A stretch of 64,000 nt of DNA from Catellatospora coxensis (GTDB lineage Bacteria; Actinomycetota; Actinomycetes; Mycobacteriales; Micromonosporaceae), in contig NZ_BONI01000039.1 of NCBI RefSeq assembly GCF_016862635.1, positions 1 through 64,000 of the forward strand, read 5' to 3'. Under the pieces are notes generated by a model. It was not told the DNA's origin. It was given only the letters and a program-made list of their open reading frames with translations, and did not search any database. Positions 1 through 8,961 of the stretch are shown here, in pieces. Both the position numbers and the translations under genes were made by a program. The stretch's first letter is position 1. Each line of letters begins with the position of its first letter.

Positions 1-346
1 CCACGGTCCGCTGCCGCGGGGTCAGCGTGGCCAGGGCCTGCCCGAGGGCGACGCGCTCCACGACCCGGCCCGGCTCGTCGGGACCGGCCCGCTCGGGCAC
101 CTCCGCGACCGGCCGCGCGGGCCGCCTGCGCCACCACGAGATCTGCTCGTTGATCATGGTGCGCCGGATGTACGCCTCCGGCTGCCCGTAATCCATGATC
201 TGCCGCCACCGGGTCGCCGCCTTGGCCAGCGCGGACTGCACGAGATCCTCGGCCGCGTGGTGCTCACCCGTCAGCAGGAACGCCGTGCGCGAGAGCGCCC
301 CGCCGCGCTCGACGACGAACTCGTGGAACCCGTCGTACCTGTCCAT
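1..346 (-). CDS. SigE-family ECF RNA polymerase sigma factor (C-terminus cut off by window)
   Basis: The reverse strand encodes a protein that begins MDRYDGFHEFV and contains a sigma-70 region 2 segment (residues about 12-75; AEDLVQSAL and the YIRRTMIN helix), then a short linker and the start of region 4 (ALATLTPRQR). This is the SigE-type ECF layout of actinomycetes, usually 165-180 aa; about 115 residues are visible. The ATG follows a GGCGG stretch. Such factors redirect RNA polymerase to a small regulon. No anti-sigma partner is visible because the gene runs off the window. It is divergent from the flavin dehydrogenase. The family is clear; the regulon is unknown. Confidence 0.85.
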   Translation of the reverse strand, partial: MDRYDGFHEFVVERGGALSRTAFLLTGEHHAAEDLVQSALAKAATRWRQIMDYGQPEAYIRRTMINEQISWWRRRPARPVAEVPERAGPDEPGRVVERVALGQALATLTPRQRTV

Positions 347-434
347 CCGCCACCTCCGCCCCCAATACGCGGCGACGTGGCCGGGGGTTGGAGGTCATCA
401 TCCGGCAGTGCGGCGCGCCCCGGTGCCGAGCGAG

Positions 435-461
435 GCGAAAGAGTTTCGCGTTCGCTATGCT
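435..461 (+). promoter_or_regulatory. Possible promoter with a small inverted repeat upstream of the flavin dehydrogenase
   Basis: A TATGCT hexamer (456-461) fits the actinobacterial -10 consensus TANNNT. It is preceded by the inverted repeat GCGAAA-GAG-TTTCGC (435-449) where a -35 element or operator would lie. No TTGACA-like -35 is obvious, so this is tentative. Confidence 0.3.
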
Positions 462-497
462 GCCGGTCACATCGCCGTGAATGCAGGGAGTGGCAGC

Positions 498-2144
498 GTG
501 GACGCAGACGTCATCGTGGTCGGAGCCGGGCTGGCCGGGCTCGTCGCCACCGCCGAACTGGCCGACGCCGGCAAGCGCGTCATCCTGCTCGACCAGGAGC
601 CGGAGGCTTCGCTGGGCGGGCAGGCGTTCTGGTCGTTCGGCGGGCTGTTCCTGGTCGACACGCCCGAGCAGCGGCGCATGGGCATCAAGGACTCCCGGGA
701 GCTGGCCCTGCAGGACTGGCTGGGCAGCGCCGGGTTCGACCGCGAGTGCGACGCGTGGCCGCGGCGCTGGGCCGAGGCCTACGTCGACTTCGCCGCCGGG
801 GAGAAGCGGTCCTGGCTGCACGCGCAGGGCTTGCGCCTGTTCCCCGTGGTCGGCTGGGCCGAGCGGGGCGGTTACCTCGCCGACGGGCACGGCAACTCGG
901 TGCCGCGGTTCCACATCACCTGGGGCACCGGGCCGGGCGTGCTGGCGCCGTTCGTCCGCCGGGTCCGCGCCGCGGTGGACAAGGGCCTGGTCACGCTCGC
1001 GTTCCGGCACCGGGTCGACGGGCTGACGATGACCGCCGGGGCGGTGGACGGCGTACGCGGCGCGGTGCTGGAGCCCAGCGCGGCCGCTCGCGGCGAGGCG
1101 AGTTCGCGTACCGAGGTGGGGGAATTCTCCTACCGCGCGCAGGCGGTGGTCGTGACCTCCGGCGGCATCGGCGGCAACCACGACCTGGTCCGGCGCAACT
1201 GGCCGCAGCGGCTGGGCACCCCGCCGCAGCGGCTGCTGTCCGGCGTGCCCGCGCACGTCGACGGGCGGATGCTCGGCATCACCGAGGACGCGGGCGGCAA
1301 CCTGATCAACCGCGACCGGATGTGGCACTACACCGAGGGCATCGAGAACTGGGCCCCGATCTGGGACAGGCACGGCATCCGGATCCTGCCCGGCCCGTCG
1401 TCGTTGTGGCTGGACGCGACCGGCAAGCGGCTGCCCGTGCCGCTGTTCCCCGGCTTCGACACGCTCGGCACGCTGGAGCACATCATGGGCACCGGGCACG
1501 AGTACACCTGGTTCGTGCTCACCCAGAAGATCATCGAGAAGGAGTTCGCGCTGTCGGGCTCCGAGCAGAACCCCGACCTGACCGGCAAGAGCGTGCGGCA
1601 GGTGCTCAAGCGGGCGCTGCCCGGCGCGCCCGGCCCGGTCGAGGCGTTCAAGCGCAACGGGGCCGACTTCGTCGTCGCGGACACCCTGGACGAGCTGGTC
1701 GCGGGCATGAACAAGGTGACCGGCGAGGGCCTGCTCGACCTCGCCGAGGTACGCCGGCAGATCGAGGCGCGCGACCGCGAGCTGACCAACACCTTCACCA
1801 AGGACCTCCAGATCACCGCGATCCGCGGGGCACGCAACTACCGCGGGGACAAGCTGATCCGGGTGGCGACGCCGCACCGGCTGCTGGACCCGAAGGCGGG
1901 GCCGCTGATCGCGGTCCGGCTCAACATCCTCACCCGCAAGACCCTGGGCGGGCTGGAGACCGACCTGGCCGGCCGGGTGCTGCGGGCCGACGGCACGCCC
2001 CTGCCCGGGGTGTACGCGGCCGGCGAGGTGTCCGGGTTCGGCGGCGGCGGCGTGCACGGGTACCGCTCGCTGGAGGGCACTTTCCTCGGCGGCTGCATCT
2101 TCTCCGGCCGCCAGGCGGGCCGCGCCGCCGCCGCGGCCGTGTGA
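498..2144 (+). CDS. FAD-binding dehydrogenase (KstD/fumarate-reductase-like, COG3573 type)
   Basis: A 548-residue flavoprotein. Residues 5-14 hold the N-terminal GAGLAG dinucleotide-binding loop, followed by an acidic strand end (LLDQEPE). The middle has the GGIGGN motif and the C-terminus has the second FAD contact region (VYAAGEVSGFGGGG and GTFLGGCIFSGR). This is the family annotated as FAD-binding dehydrogenase, related to 3-ketosteroid delta-1-dehydrogenases and fumarate reductase flavoproteins; the substrate cannot be read from sequence. I chose GTG at 498 because GGGAG lies 7 bases upstream and the Rossmann motif starts within ten residues; an in-frame GTG at 477 is possible. The gene stands alone, with a hairpin repeat just downstream. 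Confidence 0.85.
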   Translation: MDADVIVVGAGLAGLVATAELADAGKRVILLDQEPEASLGGQAFWSFGGLFLVDTPEQRRMGIKDSRELALQDWLGSAGFDRECDAWPRRWAEAYVDFAAGEKRSWLHAQGLRLFPVVGWAERGGYLADGHGNSVPRFHITWGTGPGVLAPFVRRVRAAVDKGLVTLAFRHRVDGLTMTAGAVDGVRGAVLEPSAAARGEASSRTEVGEFSYRAQAVVVTSGGIGGNHDLVRRNWPQRLGTPPQRLLSGVPAHVDGRMLGITEDAGGNLINRDRMWHYTEGIENWAPIWDRHGIRILPGPSSLWLDATGKRLPVPLFPGFDTLGTLEHIMGTGHEYTWFVLTQKIIEKEFALSGSEQNPDLTGKSVRQVLKRALPGAPGPVEAFKRNGADFVVADTLDELVAGMNKVTGEGLLDLAEVRRQIEARDRELTNTFTKDLQITAIRGARNYRGDKLIRVATPHRLLDPKAGPLIAVRLNILTRKTLGGLETDLAGRVLRADGTPLPGVYAAGEVSGFGGGGVHGYRSLEGTFLGGCIFSGRQAGRAAAAAV

Positions 2145-2198
2145 CCGGGCCGTGGCCGACCACACCCGGCCACGGCCCCCTGCTCCCGCACCATGGAG

Positions 2199-2256
2199 CG
2201 TTAAGAAGGGCACCTTCTTCTACGCAAAGCGTTAAGAAGGTGCCCTTGCTTTCTTT
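2199..2256. terminator. Hairpin of the GAAGGGCACCTTC repeat family
   Basis: Perfect 14-bp inverted arms (2206-2219 and 2234-2247, AAGGGCACCTTCTT and its complement) surround an ACGC-AAA-GCGT inner hairpin and are followed by a T-rich run (CTTTCTTTC). It lies just after the flavin dehydrogenase stop and before the esterase start, so it can act as a terminator. The same core recurs near 48.1 and 50.0 kb. Confidence 0.6.
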
Positions 2257-2275
2257 CGGGCGGGAGAATGCGGGG

Positions 2276-3718
2276 GTGACGGAGACTGCGGTGGGGGTCG
2301 TGGTCGCGACCCGGAGCGGGCGGGTGCGGGGGCGGGTCGACGACGGGGTCGCGGTGTTCCTGGGGATTCCGTACGCGGCGGCGCCGTTCGGGGAGCACCG
2401 GTTCCAGGCCCCCGCGCCGGTGACGGCGTGGACGGGGGTGCGCGACGCGCTGGCGTACGGGCCGACCGCGCCGAAGGCGCCGTTCCCGCCGCCGATGGAC
2501 CGGCTGCTGGCCGACCCGTCCATCCCCGGTGACGAGTGCCTGAACCTGAACGTGTGGGCCCCGGCGGGCGCGGCCGGCCGTCCGGTCATGGTGTGGATCC
2601 ACGGCGGCTCCCTGCGCAACGGGTCGAGCTGCCTGCCCGCGTACTCCGGGCACCACTTCGCCCGGGACGGCGTGGTGCTCGTGTCGATCAACTACCGGCT
2701 CGGCATCGAGGGCTTCGGCGTGTTCCCCGACGCCCCGGCCAACCTCGGCCTCCGTGACCAGATCGCGGCGCTGACCTGGGTACGCGACAACATCGCGGCG
2801 TTCGGCGGCGACCCGGGCAACGTGACCGTGTTCGGCGAGTCGGCCGGCTCGATCTCCATCGGAGCGCTGCTGACCAGCCCGTACGCGCAGGGCCTGTTCC
2901 ACCGGGCGGTGCTGCAGAGCGGGGCCCCGGCCGCGCAGCCGCCCGAGGCCGCGGGCCGGTCCACCCGGCTCATCGCGAAGCGGCTGAAGGTCCCGGCGAC
3001 CGCCGAGGCGTTCGCGAAGGTCGACCGGGCCCGGCTGCTCGCCGCGCAGGTCTCGATCACCCGGGGCGGGCCGCCGATCGGCAACGGCAACGGCTTCACC
3101 CTGACCGTCGACGGCGACGTGCTGCCCCGCGACCCGATGGTCGCCCTGCACGGCGGCGCGGCCGCCGACATCCCGGTGCTGCTGGGCTACAACGCCGAGG
3201 AGTACCGGCTGTGGTTCGTGCCGACCGGCCTGGTGGACCGGATCAACCGCCTCACGCTGCGCCTGGCCCTGGCCAAGTTCCGGGTGCGGGCGCGCACCGC
3301 ACGCGCCTACCGGGCGGCCCGGCCCGAAGCCACCCCCGGCGAGCTGCTCGGCGTCATCGCCACCGACCGGCTGCTCCGCCGGCCGCTCAACCTGCTGGCC
3401 GACGCCCGGCTGCCGGGCGCCACCTGGCTGTACGAGTTCGCCTGGCCGTCGCCCGTGGAGCGCCTGGGCGCATGCCACGCCCTGGAGATCGGCTTCGTCT
3501 TCGACACCCTCGGCACCCCCGACGGCCTACCCCTGTCCGGCCCCAACCCACCGCAGGAACTGGCCGACACCATGCACCGCGCCTGGATCGCCTTCGCCAC
3601 CACCGGCGACCCCGGCTGGCCCCGCTGGACCCCCTCCCGCCCCGTCATGCGCTTCGACGCCCCCACCTCCCTCCTAGTCCACGCCCCCAACGACGACGAA
3701 CTCCACTCCTGGACCTGA
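2276..3718 (+). CDS. Type-B carboxylesterase/lipase family protein
   Basis: A 480-residue alpha/beta-hydrolase. It has the type-B esterase signature DECLNLNVW (about residue 85), the oxyanion-hole strand WIHGGS, the nucleophile elbow GESAGS (Ser about 189), an acidic catalytic candidate in YNAEEY (about 306) and the catalytic His in ACHALE (about 401). It hydrolyses carboxylic esters; the specificity is not predictable. There is no signal peptide, so it should be cytoplasmic. The GTG start at 2276 has GGGAG 9 bases upstream. It is about 20-30 residues shorter than typical family members, mostly at the C-terminus. It is convergent with the BtuF-like gene, with paired hairpins between them. Confidence 0.88.
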   Translation: MTETAVGVVVATRSGRVRGRVDDGVAVFLGIPYAAAPFGEHRFQAPAPVTAWTGVRDALAYGPTAPKAPFPPPMDRLLADPSIPGDECLNLNVWAPAGAAGRPVMVWIHGGSLRNGSSCLPAYSGHHFARDGVVLVSINYRLGIEGFGVFPDAPANLGLRDQIAALTWVRDNIAAFGGDPGNVTVFGESAGSISIGALLTSPYAQGLFHRAVLQSGAPAAQPPEAAGRSTRLIAKRLKVPATAEAFAKVDRARLLAAQVSITRGGPPIGNGNGFTLTVDGDVLPRDPMVALHGGAAADIPVLLGYNAEEYRLWFVPTGLVDRINRLTLRLALAKFRVRARTARAYRAARPEATPGELLGVIATDRLLRRPLNLLADARLPGATWLYEFAWPSPVERLGACHALEIGFVFDTLGTPDGLPLSGPNPPQELADTMHRAWIAFATTGDPGWPRWTPSRPVMRFDAPTSLLVHAPNDDELHSWT

Positions 3719-3724
3719 CCCCCC

Positions 3725-3815
3725 CAAGATCGTGACGATCTTGCGTGGGTCGTGGGGATGACACGCCCCGATCAGGCATATCCCCAACAGTTCGCGCAAG
3801 ATCGTCGCGATCTTG
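3725..3815. terminator. Two AAGATCG palindromic hairpins between convergent genes
   Basis: Two short palindromes, CAAGATCGT-G-ACGATCTTG (3725-3743) and CAAGATCG-TCG-CGATCTTG (3797-3815), lie 53 bases apart between the esterase stop and the stop of the converging gene. Near-identical arms at both sites suggest a repeated element working as a bidirectional terminator. Confidence 0.5.
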
Positions 3816-3840
3816 GGGGCGGCTGGTGGGCCGGTGGGTG

Positions 3841-4554
3841 TCAGGTGGTGGTGAGTTGGGTGGTGAGGAGGGTGGGGGCTTCGGTGAGGGAGGGGCCGTA
3901 CCAGGTGAGGTGGCGGCCGGAGATGAGGGCGCAGGGGGTACCGGGGAAGGCTTCGGGGCCGTCGTCGCGGGTGAAGGCGTAGGGCTCGTCGGGCAGCACG
4001 ATCAGGTCGGCGGCCTGTGCGTGCAGATCGGCGAGGGACGGGCGGGGGTAGCGCTCGGGGTCGTCGGCGTACACGTTGGCCACGCCGAGGCGGTGGAGCA
4101 CGTCACCGGCGAAGGTGCCGCCGCCGAGCACGATCCACGGACGTCGCCACACCGGGACCACGGCGCGGCGGGGCGTCGCCGAGGCCGGCAGAGCCGCCCA
4201 GGCGGCGCGGGCCGTGGTCAGCCAGTCCGGCTCGCCTGGCGCACCGAGTGCGGTGAGCATGCGGCCCAGCTCGTCGAGGGCCTCGTCGACGGTGCGCGGG
4301 TAGGTGACGTACAGCTCGACGCCCGCGGCGCGGAGCGCGTCGGCGTCCTGCGCACGGTTCTCCTCGACGTTGACCAGCACCACGTCCGGGCGCAGCGCCA
4401 GCACGCGGTCGAGGTCGGGATACTTGCTGCCGCCCACTCGCGCCACGTCGAGCCCGGCCGGGTGGGTGCACCAGTCGGTGGCGCCCACCAGTGCCCCGGG
4501 CAGCGTCGCCGCGACGGCCTCGGTCAGCGACGGCACCAGGGAGACGATCCGCAT
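3841..4554 (-). CDS. BtuF-like helical-backbone metal/cobalamin receptor without a signal peptide
   Basis: A 237-residue protein starting MRIVSLVPSLTEAV, the typical first strand and helix of the BtuF/TroA-like helical-backbone receptor fold. Repeated domain elements follow (DWCTHPAG, LDRVLALRPDVVLVN, and near the C-terminus LADLHAQAADLIVLPDEPY). BtuF proteins bind cobalamin for an ABC importer, but this one has no signal peptide or lipobox, so it is probably cytosolic and may not serve an importer. No btuC/btuD permease or ATPase gene is next to it. It begins 10 bases after the c-di-GMP gene stops, so the two are probably co-transcribed. The ligand (corrinoid, metal complex or other) is not resolved. 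Confidence 0.75.
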   Translation of the reverse strand: MRIVSLVPSLTEAVAATLPGALVGATDWCTHPAGLDVARVGGSKYPDLDRVLALRPDVVLVNVEENRAQDADALRAAGVELYVTYPRTVDEALDELGRMLTALGAPGEPDWLTTARAAWAALPASATPRRAVVPVWRRPWIVLGGGTFAGDVLHRLGVANVYADDPERYPRPSLADLHAQAADLIVLPDEPYAFTRDDGPEAFPGTPCALISGRHLTWYGPSLTEAPTLLTTQLTTT

Positions 4555-4564
4555 CCGCCCGACC

Positions 4565-7500
4565 CTAGTGCGCGGCGGGATGTTCGAGGTCTTCGACCAG
4601 CCAGGGGAAGGTCTCGCCGCCGGGCAGGGGCTTGCTGAACAGGTAGCCCTGGCCGTAGGGGCAGCCGATGTCGGCGAGGATGTCGCGCTGCTCCTGCGTC
4701 TCGATGCCCTCGGCGATGACCTCCAGGCCGAGCGTGTTGGCCAGCTGCACGATGCCCTCGACCAGCGCCCGCTGCTGGGCCGAGACGGCGATCTCGCCGA
4801 CGAAGGACTTGTCCAGTTTCACCACGTCCAGTGACATCTGCCGCAGGTAGCTCAGCGACGAGTAGCCGGTGCCGAAGTCGTCGATGGCCACCCGTACGCC
4901 CGCTTCGCGCAGCTCGGCCAGGTCGGCCCAGACCTCCTCGTCCTCGTGCAGCAGCAGCGTCTCGACGATCTCCAGCATCATCCGGTGCGCGGGCAGGCCC
5001 GCCTCGTCCAGCTCGCGCAGCAGGTCGGCGACCACGCCGGGGGTGCGGAACTGGCGGGCCGAGATGTTGATGCTGACGTACGGGCTCAGCCCGGCCCGGG
5101 TGGGCCAGCGGGCGGCCGTGGCCAGCGCCTGGCGCACCACCTGGGTGCCGATCGGCACGATCAGCCCGGACTCCTCGGCCAGCCCGATGAACTCGCCGGG
5201 CGCCAGGGTGCCCCGGCTGGGATGTTCCCAGCGCACCAGCGCCTCGAAGCCGACCGTGCCGCCGCCGGTCAGCCCGACGACCGGCTGGAAGCGCAGGCTG
5301 AACTCCTCCTCGGCGACGGCCCGGTCCAGGTCGGCCTTCAGCTGGAGCCGTTCGACCAGCGCCTCGTGCAGGGCCGGCTGGTAGCGCCGCCACTGCCCCT
5401 TGCCCTCGCCCTTGGCCGAGTACAGCGCCAGATCCGCGTGGCGCAACAGCTCGTCACCGTCGTGGGCGTGTTTGGTGGTGGCCACGCCGACGCTGGCCCC
5501 GGCGGGCACCCGCTGGTCGCCCACCGGCACGGGCACCGACAGCACCCGCACCACCCGTTCGGCCACCGCCTCGATCGCCCCGGTGCCGGTGGAGTCCTCG
5601 ATCAGCGCCGCGAACTCGTCGCCGCCCAGGCGGGCGGCGGTGTCGTGCGGGCGCAGCACGCCCTTGAGCCGTTCGGCGACCGCGGTCAGCAGCTCGTCCC
5701 CGACCGGGTGGCCCATGGTGTCGTTGACGTCCTTGAAGTCGTCGAGGTCGATGAAGAGCACGCCGGCGATGGACCCGTTGCGGCGGGCCCGGTCCACCGC
5801 GAGCGTCACCCGGTCGATGAACAGGGCGCGGTTGGCCAGCCCGGTCAGCGAGTCGTGGAACGCCCGGTGGGTCAGCTCCCGCTCCAGCCGCCGGCGCTGC
5901 GTCACGTCCCGCAGGGTGATCACCAGCCCGGCGACGGCGGGGTCCTCGCGCAGGTCCCGGCTGGAGACCTCGACCTGCAGCCGCCGGTCCCCGAAGCCCC
6001 AGACGGTCCAGTCGGTGGTCTCGCCGCGCCGCTCCTGGCGGGCCCGGGTGAGGAAGCCCGCGCTGCGCTCGCGCTCCTCCGGCACGACGAGGTCGAGCAG
6101 GTGGTTGCCTTCGAGGGCCTCGCGGCCGAACATCGCCGCCGCGGACGGGCTGCAGTAGCGGATCTCGTCGTCACCGCCCACGATCATGATCACGTCGGCG
6201 GTGTTGTGCACCAGCGCCCGGAAGTACGCCTCGCTGTCGCGCCGGTTGACCTCGTCGTTCAGCATGATCCGGGACAGCGCCAGCGCCGCCTGCAGGGCGA
6301 GCACCTCCATCGTGCCCTGCAGCGTCTGCAGCACGTCCTCCTCGGCCGCGATCAGCAGCGTGCCGATGCTGTGCCCGCCCGAGGTGCCGTCGGCCGGCGC
6401 GAGCGGGCAGCTCAGCACGGTGTCGAAGCCCGCCAGCTCGTCGGCGTGCTCCGGGGGCAGCTCGCCGGTGCGGCACAGCACCGCCGGCCGGGGGCCGTCG
6501 CGCGGCGGCTCCCCGACCGGGGCCTGCTCGTTCTCCTCGACCGCCAGGATCACCCGGTGCTCGGCGTGGCTGGGCATCAGGTTGGTGGCGGTGTCGCGTA
6601 CGACGTCGGAGACCTGGGCGATGTCGGTGGCCGCCACCATGCTCACCCCCGCCTCGCGCAGCAGCCGCTCGCGGGCCAGCGCCTGCCGGTGGATGCGCAT
6701 GGCGTCCAGCAGCCGGATCAGCACCAGGACGAACATGGCGATGCAGAGCAGCGCGATGCCCTCGGCGTTGCGCACCGGGCCGCGCAGCGCCTGGAAGAGC
6801 AGCACCATCGGCGGGATGAACGAGGACAGGCCCAGCACCACCACCCGGCGGCCGCTGAGCTCGGCGGTCGGCGCGGGCCGGGGTTCGGTCAGCCAGACCA
6901 TCGAGGGCAGCAGCGCGGCCAGGCCCCAGCCCCAGTAGAGCAGCATCCAGCCGATGTCGAGCGAGCCGCCGATGTGCCAGAACCCGTCGAGCCGGGCGAA
7001 CAGGTGCAGGTTGTCGCTGACGAACATGCCGAGGCCGCCCACCGCCAGCAGTGCCACCGGCGCGCTCCAGCGCGCGACCAGGACGATCCGCACCACCATG
7101 GCCAGCAGCAGCAGGTCGGCCAGCGGGTAGGCGACGGCGGCGACCTGGTCCAGCGCCGTCAATCCGGGCGTACGGAAGCGCGGCTCGATGATGAACATCC
7201 AGGCGAGCAGCCCCAGGCCCAGGATCAGGGTCACCGCGTCGAGCACGCCGGCCCGGTCGCGCATCGCCCAGCCGGATCGGGCCAGGCCCATCAGGCCCAT
7301 GCTCATCACGACGAACATGACCAGGTAGATCAGGTCGATGATGAGGGGCACGTCGTACGGCGCCATGTAGTTGCTGTTGAGCACCGCGGAGAAGAAGTCC
7401 CCGACGGCGAACAGCACCAGCGCCCCGGAGAGCAGGTACCAGGGGCGGGGCCGGCGGGGCCGGTTGCGGCGCACGCCGTAGGCGATCGCGGCCGCACCGC

Positions 7501-7612
7501 TCAGCCCGAGCGCGGCCCACAATCCCACCTGCCACGGCCTGATGACGTAATAAAGCACGCCAAGCAGCACCATCCAGGCTGTGAAGAGCACTGAAACGGC
7601 GCGAGACGACAC
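4565..7612 (-). CDS. Membrane GAF/PAS-GGDEF-EAL cyclic-di-GMP enzyme
   Basis: A 1015-residue bifunctional c-di-GMP protein. About eight to nine hydrophobic helices occupy residues 1-290, then a GAF-like sensor region (about 320-450), a PAS domain (about 455-570), a GGDEF domain (about 590-745) and an EAL domain (about 755-1005). The diguanylate cyclase motif is intact (RLGGDEF, about 660) and preceded by an RPHD inhibitory-site motif. The phosphodiesterase motif is intact (FEALVRWEHP, about 790; IAEGIET near the end). Both synthesis and hydrolysis are therefore possible, controlled by membrane and PAS input. The GTG start is preceded by GGAGGG. It probably forms an operon with the downstream BtuF-like gene. 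Confidence 0.93.
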   Translation of the reverse strand: MSSRAVSVLFTAWMVLLGVLYYVIRPWQVGLWAALGLSGAAAIAYGVRRNRPRRPRPWYLLSGALVLFAVGDFFSAVLNSNYMAPYDVPLIIDLIYLVMFVVMSMGLMGLARSGWAMRDRAGVLDAVTLILGLGLLAWMFIIEPRFRTPGLTALDQVAAVAYPLADLLLLAMVVRIVLVARWSAPVALLAVGGLGMFVSDNLHLFARLDGFWHIGGSLDIGWMLLYWGWGLAALLPSMVWLTEPRPAPTAELSGRRVVVLGLSSFIPPMVLLFQALRGPVRNAEGIALLCIAMFVLVLIRLLDAMRIHRQALARERLLREAGVSMVAATDIAQVSDVVRDTATNLMPSHAEHRVILAVEENEQAPVGEPPRDGPRPAVLCRTGELPPEHADELAGFDTVLSCPLAPADGTSGGHSIGTLLIAAEEDVLQTLQGTMEVLALQAALALSRIMLNDEVNRRDSEAYFRALVHNTADVIMIVGGDDEIRYCSPSAAAMFGREALEGNHLLDLVVPEERERSAGFLTRARQERRGETTDWTVWGFGDRRLQVEVSSRDLREDPAVAGLVITLRDVTQRRRLERELTHRAFHDSLTGLANRALFIDRVTLAVDRARRNGSIAGVLFIDLDDFKDVNDTMGHPVGDELLTAVAERLKGVLRPHDTAARLGGDEFAALIEDSTGTGAIEAVAERVVRVLSVPVPVGDQRVPAGASVGVATTKHAHDGDELLRHADLALYSAKGEGKGQWRRYQPALHEALVERLQLKADLDRAVAEEEFSLRFQPVVGLTGGGTVGFEALVRWEHPSRGTLAPGEFIGLAEESGLIVPIGTQVVRQALATAARWPTRAGLSPYVSINISARQFRTPGVVADLLRELDEAGLPAHRMMLEIVETLLLHEDEEVWADLAELREAGVRVAIDDFGTGYSSLSYLRQMSLDVVKLDKSFVGEIAVSAQQRALVEGIVQLANTLGLEVIAEGIETQEQRDILADIGCPYGQGYLFSKPLPGGETFPWLVEDLEHPAAH

Positions 7613-7693
7613 AATTCCCTCCGAATAACACTATTACGCGGCTGGTTCCCTGACGGGGCAACGCGAAAACCAACGATTCGGGCAAAGCGGCGC

Positions 7694-7739
7694 ACGATCG
7701 TCGATCGTTTTGAGCGCCCCCGGCGCGACCGGGTACTCT
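7694..7739 (+). promoter_or_regulatory. Candidate promoter with an overlapping palindrome, upstream of the DD-peptidase-like gene
   Basis: TTGAGC (7710-7715) and TACTCT (7734-7739) are spaced by 18 bases and give a plausible -35/-10 pair. Directly upstream lies the perfect palindrome ACGATCG-T-CGATCGT (7694-7708), a good operator candidate. The implied leader is about 155 nt. I see no recognisable riboswitch in the rest of the 289-base intergenic region. Confidence 0.4.
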
Positions 7740-7901
7740 GACCGCCTGCCCCCACGGCACCGAGGCTGTCTCACATAAAGATCTGCCGAAGCCACCGTCG
7801 CGCATCCCCGACGACGGCACGGCCGCCCGGCCCGCTGCTCCCCCAGCAGCGCCGCGGCACGCCGGTCCGTCCGCGCGGCAACGACGGAAGGAAGCACCTC
7901 C

Positions 7902-8954
7902 GTGACCCCCACCGCGCCCCGCCCCCGACAACGACGACGCCGCGCCGCCCACCTCACGCTGCTGCTGGCCGCCGTGTTCCTGGTGGTGAGCGGGCTGTCG
8001 CCGGCGGCGCCCGCGTTCGCGGAGCCCAACGAGGGCAGCTCCAAGTCGCTCAAGCAGCTGCGCGAGAACCTGGAGGTCGCGGCCAAGGGCTACCTGGAGG
8101 CGCAGGCGGCGCTGGAGGCGGCCGAGGCCTCGCAGAAGGCGCTGAACGCCGAACTGCTCACGGCCGAGGCCGACCTGGAGCGGCTGCGCGTGTTCGTCGG
8201 CCAGTACGCGTCGGAGGCCTACAAGACCGGCCGGCTCGGCATGGTCAGCCTCATGGTCAACGGCACCGACCCGGGCTCCCTGCTGGCCAAGGCCAACGCC
8301 ATGGACCGGATGACCCAGCGCGACGAGGCCCGCATGCGCGACTTCCGGACGCGCAAGCAGGAGGTCACCGCGAAGAAGGCCGCGATCGACATCCAGCTGA
8401 AGCTGCAGCAGGAATCGGTCAAGGAGATGGAGAAGCGCAAGAAGGCCGCCGACCAGGCCCTGCGCGCGGTCGACGGGCGCAGCTCCAGCGGCTACATCAA
8501 CCCCAACTCCCCGCTGGCCAAGCCCGCCCCGCGCAACTCCGACGGATCCTGGCCCACCGAGGGCTGCACGATCAAGGACCCGACCACCAGCGGCTGCATC
8601 ACCCCGCGCACCCTGTGGGCGATGAACCAGGCCAAGGCCAACGGCTTCAAGCGCTACGTCTCCTGCCACCGCTCCGGCGGCGGCGGCGAGCACCCCAAGG
8701 GCCGGGCCTGCGACTTCGCCTCGGCCACCGGCGGCTTCACCAACTACTCCGCCAGCGGCGGCGACCGCACCTATGGCAACAACCTGGCCTCGTTCTTCAT
8801 CAAGAACGCCAGCCGGCTCGGCGTCATGTACGTGATCTGGTACTGCAAGATCTGGATCAACGGAGCCTGGAAGACCTACGACTCGGCCGGTTCCAACTGC
8901 GGTGACAACCCCGCCGGGGACCATACGAACCACGTACACCTCTCCATGCTCTGA
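7902..8954 (+). CDS. Secreted coiled-coil protein with DD-peptidase/extensin-like C-terminal domain
   Basis: A 350-residue exported protein. Residues 1-40 form a signal peptide with an Arg-rich n-region ending AFA. Residues 45-195 are a long charged coiled coil (KSLKQLRENLEVAAKG onwards), as in peptidoglycan hydrolases whose N-terminus docks on a regulator. The C-terminal domain (about 200-350) has His/Asp motifs HPKGRACDF (about 264-272) and DHTNHVH (about 341-347), matching the zinc ligands of the Hedgehog/DD-peptidase fold (ARB-07466 or extensin-like type). I infer a cell-wall function; catalysis is not proven. GTG is preceded by GGAAGGAAG. A strong terminator follows. Confidence 0.8.
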   Translation: MTPTAPRPRQRRRRAAHLTLLLAAVFLVVSGLSPAAPAFAEPNEGSSKSLKQLRENLEVAAKGYLEAQAALEAAEASQKALNAELLTAEADLERLRVFVGQYASEAYKTGRLGMVSLMVNGTDPGSLLAKANAMDRMTQRDEARMRDFRTRKQEVTAKKAAIDIQLKLQQESVKEMEKRKKAADQALRAVDGRSSSGYINPNSPLAKPAPRNSDGSWPTEGCTIKDPTTSGCITPRTLWAMNQAKANGFKRYVSCHRSGGGGEHPKGRACDFASATGGFTNYSASGGDRTYGNNLASFFIKNASRLGVMYVIWYCKIWINGAWKTYDSAGSNCGDNPAGDHTNHVHLSML

Positions 8955-8961
8955 CCGACCG

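Noticed and set aside
4946-7594. A long open frame opposite the c-di-GMP gene
   Set aside because: Same high-GC artefact; no domain, His/Gln/Arg-rich product.
7613-7901. c-di-AMP (ydaO-type) or c-di-GMP riboswitch ahead of the wall-hydrolase-like gene
   Set aside because: Expected conserved blocks are not present in the leader.
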